Positions 60,000 to 64,000 of a stretch of 64,000 bases of DNA are shown piece after piece. The stretch is from the NCBI GenBank assembly GCA_032690845.1, contig CM064427.1:19603501-19667500 (forward strand), in the 5' to 3' direction. The notes beneath the pieces were generated by a model. That model was given only the letters and a program-made list of their open reading frames with translations, did no database searches and was not told the origin of the DNA. Numbering within the stretch: position 1 is the stretch's first letter; every line of letters begins with the position of its first letter. The translations under genes were made by a program, and so were the position numbers. Origin of the DNA: Eleusine coracana subsp. coracana (taxonomy: Eukaryota; Streptophyta; Magnoliopsida; Poales; Poaceae).

Positions 60000-60879
60000 C
60001 ATTAGGTAGCAATCTATTCTCAAAACCATATAATAAAAACATTAGAAACGATCTCATCTGTAAATTCAGGTGATGCACATGAACTTTCATCTTAGTTGGA
60101 GGAGTGTTGTGTGTATCCATGGGTGTGAGGTACTCATCATTCTCCCCCTTTTGAATTAGAGTCGTCCTTGACTCCAGCTCATCCCTTTCTCCCAATAGTG
60201 GTCTCAAATCTGAAATATAAAATATAGAACCATTCCCAAACTTGGGATACAACTCATATTTATATGCATTATGAAATTTATCATCACAATATGAAACTAC
60301 AGTAGAATGCATGCCATGCAAATTAATGACCTCTTTGAAAACTTGCTCAGCAATATAAACATCATTCTCCCTCTTATGACAAGATAGAAAATGTGTGACC
60401 TTAAAAACACTAGAGAAACATGACATGACATGGTAATTGTTATTGCAGTTTTCTAGTTCATCATTTGGTTGTACAACACAAGGAGGATTCATGTTTGAGC
60501 AAATATAAACTTTATGCACCATAAATAAACCTCTATGATCATAGTTTCCTATAGCATAAAAATTGTTTCTTATTAGTAAAGGCAATTCAGTTTGAGAAAA
60601 GATTTGCTTCTCTACGGTATTTAGATCACAAAGAACATCAAATTCAATATAATCCAAAGTATTTAGAGAACGCAATAATTTCTGCTCATCCTTTTCACAT
60701 GTTATTAAAATCAAATGTTTCATTTTAGCACTAGTAGGTGAATCATAAGCAAAAACATCAAACTCATTCATTTGTTGTGGCAAAGGTATAAGTGAAGCAG
60801 TGGCACACAACTTCTCTTTATCAAAAGGATTAGTAGATAAATCAACTTGTGGCAATGACAAATCAAGACAAGGTTCCAA
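60000..60879 (-). pseudogene. gypsy ORF fragment fused by internal deletion
   Basis: A minus-strand open frame from 60879 into the LTR. The first ~170 residues (FDVFAYDSPTSAKMKHLILITCE, VYICSNMNPPCVVQP) are a segment I cannot assign to a catalytic domain. It is followed by a sliver of integrase core (VFKEVINLHGMHSTVVS) joined directly to a C-terminal part with YELYPKFGNGSIFYISDLRP and ERDELESRTT, which normally follows integrase. The catalytic core is therefore deleted. It resembles a non-autonomous derivative. Confidence 0.7.
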
Positions 60880-61119
60880 TACAACAAGATTGTTGGAACA
60901 ATTCAGTACATTAGGAAAGTTCTTACTTGAAACAACAATTTGTTCTTTATCTTTCTCACTATCCTCTTCTTTGTGTAGAAGCTGAAATGTATTAGTCGCA
61001 ACAAGAGGGAAGGAAATATGTTCATCCTCTAGTAATTCAGATTTTAATTAAAGTGTTGCAACATTTGAAACAGCCCATTCTATCCTAAATGGTTCATTCT
61101 TTCTTCTCTTAAGTCTTTG

Positions 61120-61662
61120 TTAATCCTCTTCTAAAATTTCAGCAGCAGACATAGGTTTAAGAGTAACTCTTCTACCATTGTATTTAAATGAATAGCTATT
61201 AGCAATGGTATTGTGCAAAGCATTATTTGTAGAAATCCAAGGCTTACTCAATAACAAATGACACGCTTGCATAGGCACTATATCAAAATCTGCACAATCC
61301 TTATAAGAACCAATAAAAAATTCAATACGTGCAATTTTATCTACCTTTATCTTACCACAAGAATTTACCCATTGGATGTAGTATGGACATGGGTGTGGCT
61401 GTGTGGTCAAGCCGAGCTTCTCGACCAATTCCAAGCTTGCAATGTTGTGGCTACTCTCTCCATCAATAATGACACGACAACGTCGATCCTTCACAACAAA
61501 GTGAGTCTGAAACAAGTTGTTTATTTGATTTTGCTCTACCTTCTCCATTTGAGAACTAAGCACTCGTTGTGCTACAACACTTGTATCAACCACATTTGAT
61601 ACCATCGACTCATCACCATCGGTGTTGTAACCTGTCATTGTTAATAGAAAACAAGAAAACAC
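61120..61662 (-). pseudogene. gypsy protease remnant
   Basis: Minus-strand reading has NNLFQTHFVVKDRRCRVIID, then the protease motif with SHNIASLELVEKLGL, followed by CHLLLSKPWIST. In the family the motif is DGGSSNN; here it reads DGESSHN, so the active-site loop is altered although the Asp is kept. It ends with a stop at 61120. 60880-61119 between it and the next fragment is noncoding. Confidence 0.8.
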
Positions 61663-63334
61663 ACACGAGTATATTTTCCTATCACTACTGTTTGATCATG
61701 GTGGAAACTCTCAACAAGCAAATGACAGCACCTAACTGAGTTCTTACAAGATTCTCAATAGCAAAACAGAGGATACCTTGGAGAGTATGATCCGACAATT
61801 GCGAGGGTCCAAAGTTCTGTGCCTATTCAGAAGGATATATATGGAGCTAGGTAGGCAATTTATAGTAGCAAGGATTAGCAAAATTTCAATTCAGAAATTG
61901 CAAAACTGAATAATTGTCCCAGAGGAAAGTCTTCAATCCCTTGAGAGAAAGAAAAAAAGACAAGAAAAAGATACTTAGCATGACACATCAGCTACGCCAT
62001 CAGAGCCTGTCCACTTGCTAGTCAGGAAAAAGAACCGCTCCGTTCCGTGGGCTTCTTTCGCAGCTCTCTTCACGCTCGCTTTACAAGTGCAACCAAGTTC
62101 AATAAACTGTTCATGCTAATTCATAGACTATGCTGGTTTCTATCTAAGAGTCCTGTGAGACGCTTCCTTCTCATACACATCTGAAGGAACATTTGAGCAT
62201 TAGAGAGTTTTGCAGGTTCTTGAGAGAACGTTATCCAGCCACCATGGTCTGAGGTGAAATTGGTCCTGGTCCATAAAACGAAAGGTGCTGGGCAAGCGCA
62301 GAGACGTCGTCTGAAGGGGAGTTCCATAGGAATGTTCAACTTCGATCAACCTTGGTCCCATGCCTAAAAAAGAAAGAAGGTCCAAAATAGGGGTGATATA
62401 ATCCACTGCTCGCCTAAGAATGTACTGACGTAATCCCTACTATGGCTTCCCGAAGGATCCAGCTGCTAAGAGGGTCCGAGCCATAACGGATTGATGTGAC
62501 CGTAGCGGTGACTGGAATCGATCTGAATGAGGCAGTTATGGGACTTATCTTATCTAACAAAAAATATATATGGTGGAAGGATTAAAAAAAGGTGGGGGTC
62601 TATCACTGGCCTAAACTTGTCTCGGACCTAGTTCAAGCAAGCAAACAAATGGCTCAACAAAGGACACAAAGGCTGCAAGCAATTCTGAATTTTTTTTCTC
62701 TTCTCCTTTTGTTTTTTTATTTTGTTATAGGTGCGGCTTTTTCTACTTATTTTTTTTCAGCACCTCTTTGCCTTTTACTTCTTTCATGATTTTTTTGACA
62801 CAGAACTGCAGCAAGAGTTGCAAACTTTATAGCACAAAGGAAAAAACCTGAACTTTCTTTTTTGCACTCTTTACGTAAGAAATAGATGTACATGTAGAAC
62901 TGAACCGACAATTCTCATATGCAATAATGTGCAGCAATTTCTTGACTCAACGAACAACGTGCAATAGAAAACACTCTAAGTTTCTTTTGCACACAAAAAG
63001 TAGAAGGCTAGATGTTAAATAAATATTTAGTGCAAACAATTCCAGCAGTACTATTCTCTCAACGTGTGCAACAATCTGATTTTTTTTTCTTGATTGTCTA
63101 TGAACAAGGACAGACACGACTCAGACAAGACCAAAGAACAAGTACTAGACCAACAACACATTGACCTTGTAGGGACTAAAATTCAGAGAAGCAAAGTAAA
63201 CTGAAAATTGCAAGGCACAAGGGGGGTGTAGGACAGTGGAAACACGACGAACAAATATTTTTATAGGGCAATTTTCTGGACTCTAGGATGGAACAAAATG
63301 ACGAGGATAAGGGCGAACCTAACGGTGTACCTGA
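61663..63334 (-). other. Leader and decayed gag region
   Basis: Between the primer site and the protease remnant. Several T-rich runs and no reading frame I can recognise as Gag. Confidence 0.5.
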
Positions 63335-63350
63335 AGCTCTGATTACCACT
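63335..63350 (-). other. Primer-binding site
   Basis: The minus strand reads AGTGGTAATCAGAGCT just after the LTR end. It differs by one extra A from the initiator-Met primer site TGGTATCAGAGC. Confidence 0.75.
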
Positions 63351-64000
63351 TGATGTGGACAAGGGTTCCTGATCTTCCGATAGGTTCTGATAATCTTGAT
63401 TAAGGTGGAGGCAATACACAAATCGATCCGGCTTCCGAACGACATGTTCTGAACCCCGCAATCGCAGCACAACGTCTCCTCTGGTTATCAACCATTCAAG
63501 AATGATTGACCTTGCCGAGAAGGCTTATCCTTGCCTGCAAATCAAGAACACAAGCAAGAACAAAGAAGAAGGCAACCAAATTTGCAAGTATACGATGAAT
63601 CTCACAAGTTAGAGTCTCACAAACCAATCAAACGGCAAAACTGTTATCAACAAAATAATCTAAGCAAAACCCAAACCCTAATGTAGAGGCGGCGGCTGTA
63701 TATGAGGACCCTAGGGTCGTGTAAGACCCCCTGGACGCAGCCCTAAGTAGGCTCAACTCGATACATGGCCCAAAGACCGATTACGGTGTCGCAGCATCGG
63801 GACAGATTCTGGAAGTCGAATTGTTTTGGCGATTGCCACGGCTCGGGACGAATTTTGATATGGGACCGGTTGGGTTGGAAAGGTCTTTTCGTTATCTTTC
63901 CAGGCATAAATAGAACGTCCAAATCCGAGTCTGTATGCGTCCTGGGCGTTCGTTTTAGTGCAGACTGGTCCTGGGCTCCCAAACAGACTCGAAGTCGGTT
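63351..64000 (-). mobile_element. 5' LTR, cut by the window edge
   Basis: Begins TGATGTGGAC and matches 59242-59891 with few differences up to the last base of the window. It contains GGCATAAATAG on the plus strand, and the remaining ~45 bp of the LTR lie outside. Confidence 0.85.

Larger units (their letters stand above)
58519..60139. repeat. Large inverted repeat, ~715-bp arms
   Basis: Left arm 58519-59240 and right arm 59425-60139 are reverse complements along nearly their whole length, with scattered substitutions. The spacer is about 185 bp. Each arm holds the 3' end of a pol-linked ORF (sharing FLMFLLYGF, NRLLPNELIVV and GGPIKTDFESVSEPRTSL) and most of an LTR. The spacer is the outer 185 bp of the right-hand LTR only. 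Confidence 0.9.
59242..64000 (-). mobile_element. Deleted gypsy element, minus strand, running off the window
   Basis: 3' LTR at 59242-59936, 5' LTR from 63351 to beyond 64000, primer site at 63335-63350. The interior is only 3.4 kb: a leader/gag region without clear coding, a protease remnant (61662-61120), and an internally deleted ORF (60879 onward). RT and most of integrase are missing. Total length would be about 4.8 kb if the right LTR equals the left. Confidence 0.82.

Noticed and set aside
60000..60879. Considered as a host gene because of its long open frame
   Set aside because: It contains an integrase sliver and a gypsy C-terminal block, and runs straight into an LTR with a polypurine tract.
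1..64000. Bacterial or organellar origin, operons, riboswitches
   Set aside because: Spliced host genes, LTR elements with tRNA primer sites, and CACTA/MITE features show plant nuclear DNA; no chloroplast or mitochondrial gene was recognised.

Overview
This is nuclear DNA from a plant, almost certainly a grass. It holds three intron-containing host genes with GC-rich first exons, set among nested transposable elements of types abundant in grasses. The repeat families would fit a panicoid grass, but the species cannot be fixed from the sequence alone.

Layout. 1-1667: the 5' end (gag pseudogene and 5' LTR) of a minus-strand Ty1/copia element running off the left edge. 2125-16474: one CACTA (En/Spm-type) DNA transposon with matching AAT target duplications. 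Its transposase is split by a minus-strand, Athila-like Ty3/gypsy element (3240-13150, target duplication CGCAC). 16997-19110: RABA4-type small GTPase (+, two exons). 23344-26746: plant protein of unknown function with a PDZ-like segment (+, two exons). 27876-37186: Mediator subunit MED14 (-, eight exons, 1772 codons), convergent with the previous gene. 38667-39334: TRIM-like short LTR pair. 39825-58519: a stack of three nested retrotransposons. Two are SIRE/Maximus-like copia elements with envelope-position ORF remnants. The third is a Tat-like gypsy element with dual RNase H and a long antisense ORF downstream of integrase. 58519-64000: a third gypsy family present as a tail-to-tail inverted pair, with one element (59242 to beyond the window) deleted for most of pol.

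The host genes look intact: splice phases agree across every junction and the reading frames are open. All mobile-element genes seen here carry stops, frameshifts or deletions. RABA4 (secretory traffic), MED14 (transcription) and the unknown protein have no evident functional link; they are ordinary euchromatic neighbours.

The most unusual signal is in the Athila-like element. Its LTRs and several internal sites, including the accessory ORF, carry pairs or triplets of an 8-14 bp palindrome centred on CCGATCGG, spaced almost always exactly 21 bp apart. The two copia elements carry different palindromes, also in pairs about 17-24 bp apart. Other points of interest are a solo-LTR/full-length chimera, a foldback in the CACTA element whose two arms encode the same peptide, and a DNA-repair patch in a MED14 intron that duplicates a splice donor.
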